DNA of 64,000 nucleotides from Oceaniglobus ichthyenteri (GTDB taxonomy: Bacteria > Pseudomonadota > Alphaproteobacteria > Rhodobacterales > Rhodobacteraceae). The position numbers and the translations under genes are program-made. Where the stretch lies: contig NZ_QAGK01000003.1 in NCBI RefSeq assembly GCF_003057885.1, positions 186,001 to 250,000 of the forward strand. The letters are read 5' to 3'. Of this stretch, positions 7,920-16,587 are shown in pieces. The notes beneath the pieces are model-generated. The model did no database searches, had not been told where the DNA came from, and worked only from the letters and a program-made list of their open reading frames with translations. Each line of letters opens with the position of its first letter. Position 1 is the first letter of the stretch.

Positions 7920-8774
7920 ATGAAACTTTTGCGTTATGGCCCCCAGGGGCAGGAAAAACCCGGCTGTCTTGATGATGAGGGCCGCGTGCGTGACCTTTCG
8001 GGTCATGTGGCCGATATTGCCGGGGCCGCCCTGTTGCCCGATGAAATGGCCCGCCTGATGGCGCTGGACATCAACAGTTTGCCTGTTGTCCCCGGCACCC
8101 CGCAAGAGGATCTGCGCCTTGGCCCCTGTGTGGGGCAGACCGGCAAATTTATCTGTATCGGGTTGAACTATGCCGATCACGCCGCCGAAAGCGGGCTGGA
8201 CGTGCCGCCCGAGCCGGTGATTTTCAACAAATGGACCTCGGCGATTGTTGGGCCGGATGATGATGTGATGATCCCGCGCGGATCGAGCAAAACCGATTGG
8301 GAGGTCGAACTGGGCATCGTGATCGGCAAGGGCGGTGTTTACATCGACGAAGCCAATGCAATGGATCACGTTGCCGGATTCTGCGTCATCAACGACGTGT
8401 CCGAACGCGAATACCAGATCGAGCGTGCCGGCACCTGGGACAAGGGCAAGGGCTGCGATACCTTCGGCCCCACCGGCCCGTGGTTGGTGACCCCCGATGA
8501 GGTGGGCGATTTCAACGCGCTGGCGATGTGGCTTGAGGTGGATGGCAAGCGGTATCAGGACGGGTCGACCGCGACGATGGTTTACAAGGTGCCACACCTG
8601 ATTTCGTATTGTTCGCAGTTCATGAGCCTGCAACCGGGCGATATTATCTCAACCGGCACGCCTCCGGGTGTGGGCATGGGGCAAAAACCGCCGGTTTACC
8701 TGGCCGGGGGCGAAACCATGCGCCTTGGCATTCAAGGTTTGGGTGTTCAGACACAGGTCGTTAAAAAAGCCTGA
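7920..8774 (+). CDS. Fumarylacetoacetate hydrolase family protein, diketo-deoxy sugar acid hydrolase-like
   Basis: A 284-residue FAH-family enzyme. The catalytic and metal-binding core is visible as FICIGLNYADHA (about residues 78-89), KTDWEVELGIVIGK with the two metal-binding glutamates, and ISTGTPPGVGMG near the C-terminus. Closest in pattern are the hydrolases of non-phosphorylative L-fucose or L-rhamnose breakdown, which split 2,4-diketo-3-deoxy-fuconate or -rhamnonate into pyruvate and lactate. With the mutarotase and dehydratase it supports a non-phosphorylated sugar-acid route, although the two dehydrogenases and the lactonase such a route needs are not in this window. Ureidoglycolate lyase-type annotations of this family are common and probably wrong here. 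Confidence 0.85.
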   Translation: MKLLRYGPQGQEKPGCLDDEGRVRDLSGHVADIAGAALLPDEMARLMALDINSLPVVPGTPQEDLRLGPCVGQTGKFICIGLNYADHAAESGLDVPPEPVIFNKWTSAIVGPDDDVMIPRGSSKTDWEVELGIVIGKGGVYIDEANAMDHVAGFCVINDVSEREYQIERAGTWDKGKGCDTFGPTGPWLVTPDEVGDFNALAMWLEVDGKRYQDGSTATMVYKVPHLISYCSQFMSLQPGDIISTGTPPGVGMGQKPPVYLAGGETMRLGIQGLGVQTQVVKKA

Positions 8775-8801
8775 TAAGGCGCTGAGTGGTCTGACAAAAA
8801 A

Positions 8802-8828
8802 GGCCCGGCATCATCGCGATGCCGGGCC
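8802..8828. terminator. Bidirectional intrinsic terminator
   Basis: GGCCCGGCATC (8802-8812) and GATGCCGGGCC (8818-8828) form a perfect 11-bp stem with a 5-base loop. T-runs lie on both sides (TTTCC on the plus strand, a run of T opposite AAAAAA on the minus strand). It sits between two convergent operons and can end both. Confidence 0.9.
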
Positions 8829-8852
8829 TTTCCATTTACCTATCGGTAAATA

Positions 8853-9974
8853 TTACTGTGCGCCCCAGGCTTGGGGATAGTTATCCATGGTTTCACAACC
8901 ACACATTGCATAGTGCAGTGGCGGCATTGCCGGGTTCACAAAATCGGCCAGGTTTTCCTGGGTGATCGTTGGCTGTGGCAACACCCATTCCGGGCCTGGC
9001 ACGGCTTCGCCCTCAATCACGCGGGCGGCGGCGATCACGGCTGTGCGCCACTGATAGGTGGGATAGGTGGGGGCGATGGCGGTCATGCCTTCGTCTTGCC
9101 ACTTGCGCAGGAAATCCTGCTGATCTTCGCCCACGAACACCGGAATATCGTATCCCGAATCCTCGAACGCCTCAACTGCGGCAACGGCGGTGGCCCCGGC
9201 ATCCATCCACACCGCATCGATTGTGCCGCGCATCAGGTAATCTTCGACAATGGATTTGGTTTTGGCATTGTCACCATCGGTGAATTCAACGCCGACAATG
9301 TTCATGCCCGCATCGTCCAACACCCGGCGCCCGGCGGAATAGCGGGTTTCCAACACGTCAACACCGGGCAAAATGCGCAGCATCAGCACATTCGCGCCTT
9401 CATCGACGTTATCCTTGATGAACTCGGCCCCTTGAATACCAAAACCGTAACCGCCCACAGGATGCACAAATGTGACCGGGCATTGCGTGTTTACGCCGCG
9501 GTCAAACACAACCACTGGCATCGCTTCGCAGGCTTTTTCAACCGCCGGGGTCAGGGCGGCGGTGGTGTTGGGCGATACGATCATCACATCGCAGTTTCCA
9601 CCCGCCAACAGATCGTTGATATCGGCGATCTGTTTGTCGTCCGATCCTTCGGCATCGACATGCACGAAATCGCCGATTGAATCGTGCAATTTCAATTCTT
9701 CCAGCATGTTGGTATAGCCGACAACGCGCCACGGATTGTTGACCCCCGCGTTCGAGAAACAGACGGTTGCGGGGCCTTCCATACCGGCATTTTCGACCAT
9801 GGCATCGCCGATATATTGCACCCAAGGCTGATCGGCGGGGCCGTTCGCGGTGGCGGTAAGCTGTGCCTGTTGTTTGGCAAATTCTTCGGGATCGTTAAAG
9901 TTTTGCGCATAGACAGGTGTGAGGCAAAAAGCCAAAGCAGTGGCCGCAGCGGTGGTTTGGACGATATGTTTCAT
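8853..9974 (-). CDS. Periplasmic sugar-binding protein of the second ABC importer
   Basis: A 373-residue binding protein with a signal peptide (MKHIVQTTAAATALAFCL, cleavage near VYAQ) and a type-I periplasmic fold. IVSPNTTAALTPAVEKACEA and VVVFDRGVNTQCPVTFV are the sugar-pocket loops, and ILPGVDVLETRYSAGRRVL lies at the domain interface. It is longer than the RbsB-like protein at 6898 and carries a C-terminal tail with a CGC motif (HYAMCGCETM), which is uncommon in this group. It is the last gene of the LacI-controlled reverse-strand operon, 44 bases after the second permease. The imported ligand is unknown; the neighbouring dehydrogenase and TIM-barrel genes suggest a sugar, sugar alcohol or anhydro-sugar. 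Confidence 0.92.
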   Translation of the reverse strand: MKHIVQTTAAATALAFCLTPVYAQNFNDPEEFAKQQAQLTATANGPADQPWVQYIGDAMVENAGMEGPATVCFSNAGVNNPWRVVGYTNMLEELKLHDSIGDFVHVDAEGSDDKQIADINDLLAGGNCDVMIVSPNTTAALTPAVEKACEAMPVVVFDRGVNTQCPVTFVHPVGGYGFGIQGAEFIKDNVDEGANVLMLRILPGVDVLETRYSAGRRVLDDAGMNIVGVEFTDGDNAKTKSIVEDYLMRGTIDAVWMDAGATAVAAVEAFEDSGYDIPVFVGEDQQDFLRKWQDEGMTAIAPTYPTYQWRTAVIAAARVIEGEAVPGPEWVLPQPTITQENLADFVNPAMPPLHYAMCGCETMDNYPQAWGAQ

Positions 9975-10018
9975 AGGTTTCCTCCCTTTGAAAAACGGGC
10001 GCTCGGTCCTGGCGCCTT

Positions 10019-10999
10019 TCAGGTTCCTGTTCGTTCTCTTCGGTGCATGGCCAGCGCGACAGCCGCGATCAGGATCAGACCCTGCACCACCTGCCGCACG
10101 GGTTGCGGCAGACCGAGGAAGTTCAAAAGTGTGAAGATGGCAGTCAGCGCCAGCGCGCCGCCAATGGCCGCCGGAACCGACCCGCGCCCGCCCAGCAATT
10201 GCGCCCCGCCCAAAACGGCGGCGGTGATCGCCTGAAGCTCGTAACCAAAGCCGACATCGGTCGAGACACCGGCAAACCCGCCCAGCAATATGCCCGCCAC
10301 CGCCGCCGAAAGCCCCGAAATCATGAACGCGGTAATCCGCACCCGGTTGACCGGCACGCCACCCAACCGCGCCGCCAGGGGGTTATCGCCAATCGCATGG
10401 ATCATCCGGCCCAGATTGGTACGGTGCATCGCCCAGGCCAGCAATCCGCCGATCACGATCAACACGATCACCGAAACCGGAATAAACCGCACCATCGGCA
10501 CATCGCGGATCAATTCGCGGCCAAAAAACCGGAATGTGTCGGGCAGGTATCCGCGCGGCGCACCGCCCGACCACATAAACGCCAACCCGTTCAGAGTAAT
10601 CATCATGCCCAGCGTCGCAATCAACGATGGCACGCGCAGAAAACACACCACCATGCCGTTGATCGCGCCAACGCCCAACCCCATGGCCAACATCAGCGGG
10701 ATCACCCAATAGGTGGCCGATGGGTCATTGTTGGTCAGCATCGATGCCCCCACAACCACCAAAGTGATCAGTGACCCAACCGACAAATCGAAACCGCCCG
10801 ACACGATCACATAGACCTGTCCCGCCGCCAGAATCGCCAGGGGCGCGGCGCGTTTGAGAAAATTCATGTATCCGGTGGGTTGGGCAAAGCCCGGATTCAT
10901 CACCACAATCGCGATGATCAGCACGATCAGCAAACCCCAAACCGGGTTAAACCGAAACGGCGCGCGGCGCTTTGCGGGGGCGGTGGCCTGATCACTCAT
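10019..10999 (-). CDS. Sugar ABC importer permease, second of a pair
   Basis: A 326-residue BPD_transp_2 permease with about eight to ten membrane segments. VIVSGGFDLSVGSLITLVVV and LGGAQLLGGRGSVPAAIGGA are the family hallmarks. The first 20 residues form a basic cytoplasmic tail (APAKRRAPFRF). The start at 10999 is fixed by a 4-base ATGA overlap with the stop of the other permease. Two distinct permease genes in a row imply a heterodimeric channel, unlike the single-permease importer at 5829. Confidence 0.95.
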   Translation of the reverse strand: MSDQATAPAKRRAPFRFNPVWGLLIVLIIAIVVMNPGFAQPTGYMNFLKRAAPLAILAAGQVYVIVSGGFDLSVGSLITLVVVGASMLTNNDPSATYWVIPLMLAMGLGVGAINGMVVCFLRVPSLIATLGMMITLNGLAFMWSGGAPRGYLPDTFRFFGRELIRDVPMVRFIPVSVIVLIVIGGLLAWAMHRTNLGRMIHAIGDNPLAARLGGVPVNRVRITAFMISGLSAAVAGILLGGFAGVSTDVGFGYELQAITAAVLGGAQLLGGRGSVPAAIGGALALTAIFTLLNFLGLPQPVRQVVQGLILIAAVALAMHRRERTGT

Positions 11000-11979
11000 G
11001 CGACGATCCTTTTTGAGCGGAAGGCATAGAATGCAACGGCAGCAACGATGATGATTCCGCGCATGACTTGTTTGGCAAAGCTATCGACGCCGGCGATGTT
11101 GAACACCGAATCGATCAGGGAAAAGATGATCATCCCGGCCATGGTGCCAAAGATGCCGCCGCGCCCGCCGGCCAATACCGTGCCGCCAATCACGACGACT
11201 GCGATACTTTCCAGATCATACACCCCGTCCGACCCGATCCAGGGCGCGCCCGAGCGCAGACGGCTGGCCAGATACAGCCCCGCCACCACGGCGCAGAGTG
11301 AACAGATGACATGGGCCGAAACGATCACGCGGTTGGTCTTGATCCCGGCAAAGCGCGCCGCCTCTTCATTGCCGCCCACGGCGTAAATGTCAGACCCCAG
11401 TTTGGTAAACCGCAACACTGCCCATGCCGCGAGCGCCAGGAGAACAAGGAAGATCAGCGCGGCAGGCACGCCCAGAATTTCACCATAGGCAAAGATCTGA
11501 AACTCGGGCGGCACCGATCCGGCAAAATTCGACACAAAGGCCGACAGGCAGCCTTGGATGATCAGGCTCATCCCCAAGGTTGCGATCAACGGATTCACCT
11601 TTAGCCCGGTGATGACCAACCCGTTGGCAACCCCAACGATCCCCCCCAACACCAACGCCGCCAAAATGGCCGGTACGATCATGCCCGGCGATCCATCCAT
11701 GATCACCGAGGCCAAAACCGATGTCGCCGAAATCAAGCTGGCGACGCTGAGATCGATCGAGGCGACGAGGATCACAAAGGTCTGGCCAATGGCGGTGATG
11801 CCAAGGGCGATGGAGCGGCCCAGAATGGCGACAAGGTTGCCAAAGGTCAGGTATTGCGTCTGATCGGTGATCAGCGCAATCGCCACATATAAACCAAATG
11901 CCAGCGCCAAAAGGATCACCGGCGCCCATTTTTCAAACCGGAATCCGGGTTTGGCGGGGGTGTTGTCAGTCACGCTCAT
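10996..11979 (-). CDS. Sugar ABC importer permease, first of a pair
   Basis: A 327-residue RbsC-type membrane protein. IGQTFVILVASIDLSVASL and GGTVLAGGRGGIFGTMAG match the two conserved permease signatures; in the first, SIDLSV replaces the more usual GIDLSV. The hydrophobic core begins at about residue 16 (WAPVILLALAFGLYVAIAL). It overlaps the upstream ATPase stop and the downstream permease start by 4 bases each, so the three membrane-complex genes are translationally coupled. Confidence 0.95.
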   Translation of the reverse strand: MSVTDNTPAKPGFRFEKWAPVILLALAFGLYVAIALITDQTQYLTFGNLVAILGRSIALGITAIGQTFVILVASIDLSVASLISATSVLASVIMDGSPGMIVPAILAALVLGGIVGVANGLVITGLKVNPLIATLGMSLIIQGCLSAFVSNFAGSVPPEFQIFAYGEILGVPAALIFLVLLALAAWAVLRFTKLGSDIYAVGGNEEAARFAGIKTNRVIVSAHVICSLCAVVAGLYLASRLRSGAPWIGSDGVYDLESIAVVVIGGTVLAGGRGGIFGTMAGMIIFSLIDSVFNIAGVDSFAKQVMRGIIIVAAVAFYAFRSKRIVA

Positions 11980-13487
11980 GCGGGTTCCCCGATTTCATGG
12001 GTGGCGGCGTGCATGATGTCACGCTCGGACGCGCCGCGTGGGAATTTGGCGGTGATCCGGCCTTCTTGCATCACCACGATCCGATCTGCCGCGCCGATCA
12101 CTTCGGGCAGGTCGGATGAGATCATCAATATCCCGGCCCCGTCGCGGGCCAGATCGCGCATCAGGTGGTAAATTCCGGCCTTGGCGTTCACATCAATGCC
12201 ACGGGTCGGTTCGATGAAAATCAACAATTTCGGGTTCATCGCCAGCCACCGCGCGACAATGGCTTTTTGCTGATTGCCCCCCGAAAGGCCGCGAATATCC
12301 TGCTCGTATGACGCGGCGCGAATATCCATCCGATCCAGCAAATCATCGATCCGCGACAGATCGGCATTGGCATTGCGTTTGTGGGTCGCCCAAAACGGCG
12401 CAAAGGCGCGGGGTGTCAACATCGCGTTGTCGCGCACCGATTGCATCAGCACCAAACCCTCTTTCTTGCGATCCCCGGGCAGCAGGCCAATGCCCGCCTC
12501 AATCGCCTGGCGGGGCGAGGTAAAGTTATGCGCGGTGCCATTCAGCACCGTTTCGCCCGATGTAAACGGCTCTTGCCCAAACAGCGCCATGGCCAAGGCC
12601 ACACGGCCCGCGCCCTGAATCCCGGCCAGACCAACAATTTCACCGGCCCGCACGGTCAGATCGATATTTTTCAACCGGGCGTTGCGGCCGCCTGTCACGG
12701 TCAGAACCGGCGCGCCGATTTCCGCGTCGGTGGCGGGGGGCGCGTAAAAATCAACGATATCGCGGCCCACCATGGCGCGCACGATGGCGTCGGGGGCTGG
12801 CACATGGTCGAACCGCGCGGCGACTTCGCCATCTTTCAACACTGTCACACGGTCGGCCAGGCGGGTGATTTCGCGCATCCGGTGGGTGATATAAATGATC
12901 GCCGCGCCCCGGTCGCGCAGTTTATCAACGGTTTCAAACAGTTCGGCACATTCGGTATCGTTCAGCGCCGCGGTGGGTTCGTCCATCACGATCACCCGCG
13001 CATCCAGCGATACCGCCTTGGCAATTTCCACCATTTGCTGTGTCGCCACGTCCAATTCGCCCACCGTGCTGTCGGGGTCAATCTTTGCGCCCGAGGCGAA
13101 CAGATCCAGCACACGGCGGGTTTCGCGCCGCATCGCGCGCTCATCGATCAGGCCGAATTTGCCGCGCGGTTCGCGGCCCAGAAACAGGTTTTGCGCGACG
13201 GTGCGTTCGGGAAGCAGGGAAAATTCCTGATAAATCACCGAAATTCCTGCATGAAGCGATTGCACCGGATGGGTAAAATGCACCGGTTCCCCGCCGAGGC
13301 GCACCGCGCCACTGTCGGCCTGATAGACGCCCGACATGATTTTGATCAGCGTCGATTTTCCGGCGCCGTTTTCGCCCACCAGCGCCTGAACCTCACCGGC
13401 GCGCGCATCAAAGCTGACATCCGACAGGGCCTTGACCCCCGGAAAGCTTTTGCAAATCCCCTGCATTTCGATCACCGGGGCGGTCAT
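11976..13487 (-). CDS. Sugar ABC importer ATP-binding protein with altered second Walker B
   Basis: A 503-residue tandem ATPase of the RbsA/MglA family. The first domain has an intact Walker A (GENGAGKST, residues 38-46) and Walker B ([11 protein letters not shown]). The second domain shows the family's degenerate Walker A (GIQGAGRVAL) and a good GLSGGNQQK signature. However, its Walker B reads LLIFIEPTRG: the magnesium-binding aspartate is replaced by Ile425 (codon ATC at 12213-12215). The glutamate is kept. The start at 13487 makes an ATGA overlap with the epimerase-like gene; an ATG four codons upstream (13499) is a weaker alternative. It energises the two-permease importer encoded downstream. 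Confidence 0.94.
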   Translation of the reverse strand: MTAPVIEMQGICKSFPGVKALSDVSFDARAGEVQALVGENGAGKSTLIKIMSGVYQADSGAVRLGGEPVHFTHPVQSLHAGISVIYQEFSLLPERTVAQNLFLGREPRGKFGLIDERAMRRETRRVLDLFASGAKIDPDSTVGELDVATQQMVEIAKAVSLDARVIVMDEPTAALNDTECAELFETVDKLRDRGAAIIYITHRMREITRLADRVTVLKDGEVAARFDHVPAPDAIVRAMVGRDIVDFYAPPATDAEIGAPVLTVTGGRNARLKNIDLTVRAGEIVGLAGIQGAGRVALAMALFGQEPFTSGETVLNGTAHNFTSPRQAIEAGIGLLPGDRKKEGLVLMQSVRDNAMLTPRAFAPFWATHKRNANADLSRIDDLLDRMDIRAASYEQDIRGLSGGNQQKAIVARWLAMNPKLLIFIEPTRGIDVNAKAGIYHLMRDLARDGAGILMISSDLPEVIGAADRIVVMQEGRITAKFPRGASERDIMHAATHEIGEPA

Positions 13488-14332
13488 GTCGTGGCCCATG
13501 TGTCGCGCAAGAATGTGTGAGACTCCCGGATTAGGGTTTCCAGATCGGGAAACAGCGGCCGCCAAACCCGCGTGGCGGCGGCCAGTTCCGGCACGCCCGC
13601 GCCAAACGCTTCGACGACGACCGGGCCATCAAACCCCTGTGCTTTGACCGTGCGAAACACGGTGGCGAAATCGATCTGGCCGGTGCCGGGAATGCCGCGG
13701 TCGTTTTCGGACACATGCAAAACGTGCATTTTGCGGCCCAATGTGGCGATGGCTTCGGTTTGGGATTTCTCTTCGATATTGGCGTGAAACGTGTCGTACA
13801 TGATGCCAAAGGCCGGGTGATCCACCGCTTTGGAATAGGCGGCGGCCTGTTCCATCGTGTTCAGGAAATAGGTTTCAAATCGCGACAACGGCTCAAGCGC
13901 CAAGGTATACCCATGGTTCGCCGCACGTTCGGCCATGGCACGATGCGCCTCGGCGCCCCAAGAAATTTCATCGACCGAGGGGCCAGAGCCGGTGAAATGC
14001 CCCATTGGCGCGTGAAATGGCCCGCCCACGGTTTGCGATCCCAACGCCTCGGCGCAATCCTGAATCCAATTCAGATGCGCAAGGCCGCGTTTGCGAATGG
14101 CCGGATCGGACGACAGTGGATTGGCATCCGGGTCAGGCACGATTGAGGTTTGCGCCCGCCCCAGGCCGAACTCGGCCAGCAGCGCGCCCAGCCATGCGTA
14201 ATGATCGGGGGTGCCGTGCATCACCGGCACCTCAACATGGTCATAGCCGGATTCGGCAATCAGGTTGAGAAGGGGCAGGGCGTTTTCATCGATATGCCCG
14301 CCAATGCACAACAGGTTGATGCCCAGTTTCAT
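13484..14332 (-). CDS. TIM-barrel sugar isomerase/epimerase, D-tagatose 3-epimerase-like
   Basis: A 282-residue AP-endonuclease-2-type TIM barrel. The four metal ligands expected for the D-tagatose/D-psicose 3-epimerase group are visible: the Glu in ALEPLSRFETYFLNT, the Asp in MYDTFHANIEEK, the His in HVLHVSENDRGIPGTG and the Glu in VVVEAFG. The SRFETYFLNT and SENDRGIPGTG motifs place it close to ketose 3-epimerases, though many relatives act on 3-keto sugars or inosose. It overlaps the dehydrogenase upstream and the ATPase downstream by 4 bases each. The start at 14332 (MKLGINLLC) was preferred over 14344 because of that overlap. Confidence 0.85.
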   Translation of the reverse strand: MKLGINLLCIGGHIDENALPLLNLIAESGYDHVEVPVMHGTPDHYAWLGALLAEFGLGRAQTSIVPDPDANPLSSDPAIRKRGLAHLNWIQDCAEALGSQTVGGPFHAPMGHFTGSGPSVDEISWGAEAHRAMAERAANHGYTLALEPLSRFETYFLNTMEQAAAYSKAVDHPAFGIMYDTFHANIEEKSQTEAIATLGRKMHVLHVSENDRGIPGTGQIDFATVFRTVKAQGFDGPVVVEAFGAGVPELAAATRVWRPLFPDLETLIRESHTFLRDTWATT

Positions 14333-15456
14333 GGCGTAACCCACGCCGCATTATCGCCCGACGATTGCACGCAAGCATTCACAAACCGCATTCCGGCCAG
14401 GCCATCGGCAACACCGGGCAACATCGGGTTGGGTGTGCCCGCGCGCAGGGCGGCGGCGGTGTTGGCATAGATATTGGCGAATGCCTCAAGGTATCCTTCG
14501 GGGTGGCCCGGCGGCACGCGCGATGCGTCAACCGCATCGGTATGGGCCTGTGCGCCCATCCGGGTCAGGCGGCGGGTGGGGTCGCCAAAGGGAGTGAACC
14601 ACAACTCATTGGGGTTTTCCTGATGCCATTCCAACCCGCCCTTGGTGCCATATACCTGAATCGACAGGCCGTTTTCATGCCCCGGTGCCACCTGACTGCA
14701 CATAAGGGTGCCGCGCATCCCGCTGGCATAGCGCAGCATGACATGGGCGTTGTCATCCAACGTGCGCCCCGCGCCAAAGCTGTGAATATCGGCGGCGAGG
14801 CTTTCAACCTCTTGGCCGGTGATGAACCCGGCCAGATTGTGGGCATGACTGCCAATATCGCCCAAGGCCCCACCAGCCCCGGCGCGGGCCGGATCAACCC
14901 GCCATTCGGCCTGTTTGCTGCCTTGGGTTTCCACCGCCTCGGTCATCCAATCCTGAAGGTATTTCACATGCACCAGGCGCAAATCGCCCAGATCCCCGGC
15001 GGCCACCATGGCGCGGGCCTGGCGCACCAAAGGATAGCCGGTGTAATTATGGGTCAGGATGAATTGTGCGTCGCTGTCTTGGGCGGCTTTGGCCAGTGCC
15101 TCGGCCTCGGGCAATGTTGCGGTCAGGGGTTTGTCGCAGATCACATGGATGCCGCGGCGCAGAAATTCGGTGGCAGCGGGGGCGTGCAGGTGGTTGGGCG
15201 TGACAATCGACACCGCCTCAATCCCATCATCGCGGCCTGCCTCAACCTCGGCCATTTTGGCAAAGCTGTCATAGCTGCGCGCGGGGTCCAGCCCCAGTGC
15301 CGCGCCGCTTTCGCGGGCCGTTTGCGGGTTGGACGACAGTGCGCCGGCAACAAGCGTGAAATGCCCGTCCATCCGCGCGGCGATGCGGTGCACACCGCCG
15401 ATAAACGCGCCAGTGCCGCCGCCCACCATGCCCAATCTGATCGGTTCCATGGTCAT
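14329..15456 (-). CDS. Gfo/Idh/MocA family oxidoreductase
   Basis: A 375-residue NAD(P)-dependent dehydrogenase. The Rossmann motif GMVGGGTGAFIGGVHR (about residues 9-24) is followed by CDKPLT (the family's EKP-like motif) and GALGDIGSHAHNLAGF, which contains the catalytic-region Asp and His. YLQDW upstream of the GALGDIGSH block is reminiscent of levoglucosan dehydrogenase and other enzymes that oxidise the C3 hydroxyl of pyranosides. The pairing with two TIM-barrel proteins fits oxidation to a 3-keto sugar followed by epimerisation, elimination or hydration. The start at 15456 makes an ATGA overlap with the upstream gene; 15450 is an alternative. Confidence 0.88.
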   Translation of the reverse strand: MTMEPIRLGMVGGGTGAFIGGVHRIAARMDGHFTLVAGALSSNPQTARESGAALGLDPARSYDSFAKMAEVEAGRDDGIEAVSIVTPNHLHAPAATEFLRRGIHVICDKPLTATLPEAEALAKAAQDSDAQFILTHNYTGYPLVRQARAMVAAGDLGDLRLVHVKYLQDWMTEAVETQGSKQAEWRVDPARAGAGGALGDIGSHAHNLAGFITGQEVESLAADIHSFGAGRTLDDNAHVMLRYASGMRGTLMCSQVAPGHENGLSIQVYGTKGGLEWHQENPNELWFTPFGDPTRRLTRMGAQAHTDAVDASRVPPGHPEGYLEAFANIYANTAAALRAGTPNPMLPGVADGLAGMRFVNACVQSSGDNAAWVTP

Positions 15457-16505
15457 ATCCCCAACATTTTAAGGTTCGCCGCCTGATCGACCCCGCCATC
15501 GGCAAAATCGTCGAATGCCTTGTCGGTCACGCGGATGATATGATCGCGCACAAAGGCGGCCCCTTCGCGCGCCCCGTCTTCGGGATGTTTCAGACAACAT
15601 TCCCATTCCACCACGGCCCAGCCATCGAACCCGGCGGTGGTGAGTTTGGAAAACACGGCGCCAAAATCAACCTGGCCATCGCCCAAGCTGCGGAACCGCC
15701 CGGCGCGGTTGATCCATGGCTGATAGCCGCCATAAACACCCTGTCGCCCGGTGGGGTTGAATTCGGCGTCTTTGACGTGAAACATGCCGATCCGGTCGGC
15801 ATAAATGTCGATATTATCAAGGTAATCAAGACATTGCAGAACGTAATGGGATGGATCGTACAGCATCTTCGCCCGTGCGTGGCCGCCGACACGGTCCAGA
15901 AACATTTCAAACGTCACGCCATCGTGCAGATCTTCGCCGGGGTGAATTTCGTAACACAGATCGATGCCGTTTTCTTCGGCATGGTCCAACAGAGGGTACC
16001 AGCGTTTGGCCAATTCATCAAACGCGGCCTCGACCAACCCGGCGGGGCGTTGCGGCCAAGGGTACAAATAGGGCCAGGCCAACGCGCCCGAAAACGTGCC
16101 AAGCGCGCTCAGCCCCATGTGGCGCGACGCAGTGATCGCCTGGCGCAGCTGATCCGCCGCCCAAGCCTGTCGTTCGGCGGGGTTGCCATGCACCGATGGG
16201 TGGGCAAACCCGTCAAACGCAATGTCATAGGCCGGATGCACCGCCACCAACTGCCCCTGCAGATGCGCCGAAAGTTCGGTTATGGTAATGCCGTTTTGCG
16301 CGGCAACGCCGATGATTTCATCACAGTAATTTTTTGAGGATGCAGCCTTGGCCAGATCAAAGAACCGGGCATCCCAACTGGGCAATTGCACCCCGGCATA
16401 GCCACATTCGGCGGCCCATTTGGTGATGCCGTGCCAAGTGTTGAACGGGGCCTCATCACTTGCGAATTGCGCAAGGAACAGGGCGGGCCCTTTGATCGTT
16501 TTCAT
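15453..16505 (-). CDS. TIM-barrel sugar isomerase/epimerase-like protein (350 aa)
   Basis: A 350-residue AP-endonuclease-2-family protein, longer than the 282-residue relative at 13484. Candidate metal-site motifs are CYEIHPGEDLHDG, YDPSHYVLQ, FHVKDAEFNP and VVEWECC, i.e. Glu, Asp/His, His and Glu in the usual order. Proteins of this size are often paired with Gfo/Idh/MocA dehydrogenases in sugar operons, where they act on keto sugars; the actual reaction is unknown. It is the first gene of the operon. The start at 16505 follows GAGGGGAGGCGAT; the frame is open further upstream, but that extension would run through the operators. Confidence 0.85.
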   Translation of the reverse strand: MKTIKGPALFLAQFASDEAPFNTWHGITKWAAECGYAGVQLPSWDARFFDLAKAASSKNYCDEIIGVAAQNGITITELSAHLQGQLVAVHPAYDIAFDGFAHPSVHGNPAERQAWAADQLRQAITASRHMGLSALGTFSGALAWPYLYPWPQRPAGLVEAAFDELAKRWYPLLDHAEENGIDLCYEIHPGEDLHDGVTFEMFLDRVGGHARAKMLYDPSHYVLQCLDYLDNIDIYADRIGMFHVKDAEFNPTGRQGVYGGYQPWINRAGRFRSLGDGQVDFGAVFSKLTTAGFDGWAVVEWECCLKHPEDGAREGAAFVRDHIIRVTDKAFDDFADGGVDQAANLKMLGI

Positions 16506-16543
16506 ATCGCCTCCCCTCGACATGGTTGCGTCGTGAAACGCTT

Positions 16544-16557
16544 GGTAATCGATTACA
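16544..16557. promoter_or_regulatory. LacI-type operator, copy 1
   Basis: GGTAATCGATTACA contains the perfect 12-bp palindrome GTAATCGATTAC (16545-16556), 39 bases upstream of the isomerase-like gene start. An identical core recurs at 16589-16600, and the centres are 44 bases apart, close to four helical turns. The AT-rich ends with a central CG are typical of LacI/GalR operators. It probably controls the reverse-strand sugar operon. Confidence 0.85.
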
Positions 16558-16587
16558 TCAAACCACATCTTGAAATCAACACAAATT

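Noticed and set aside
12381-15486. Long plus-strand frames (379 and 373 codons) across the second sugar operon
   Set aside because: They lie opposite well-recognised ATPase and dehydrogenase genes and carry no motifs.
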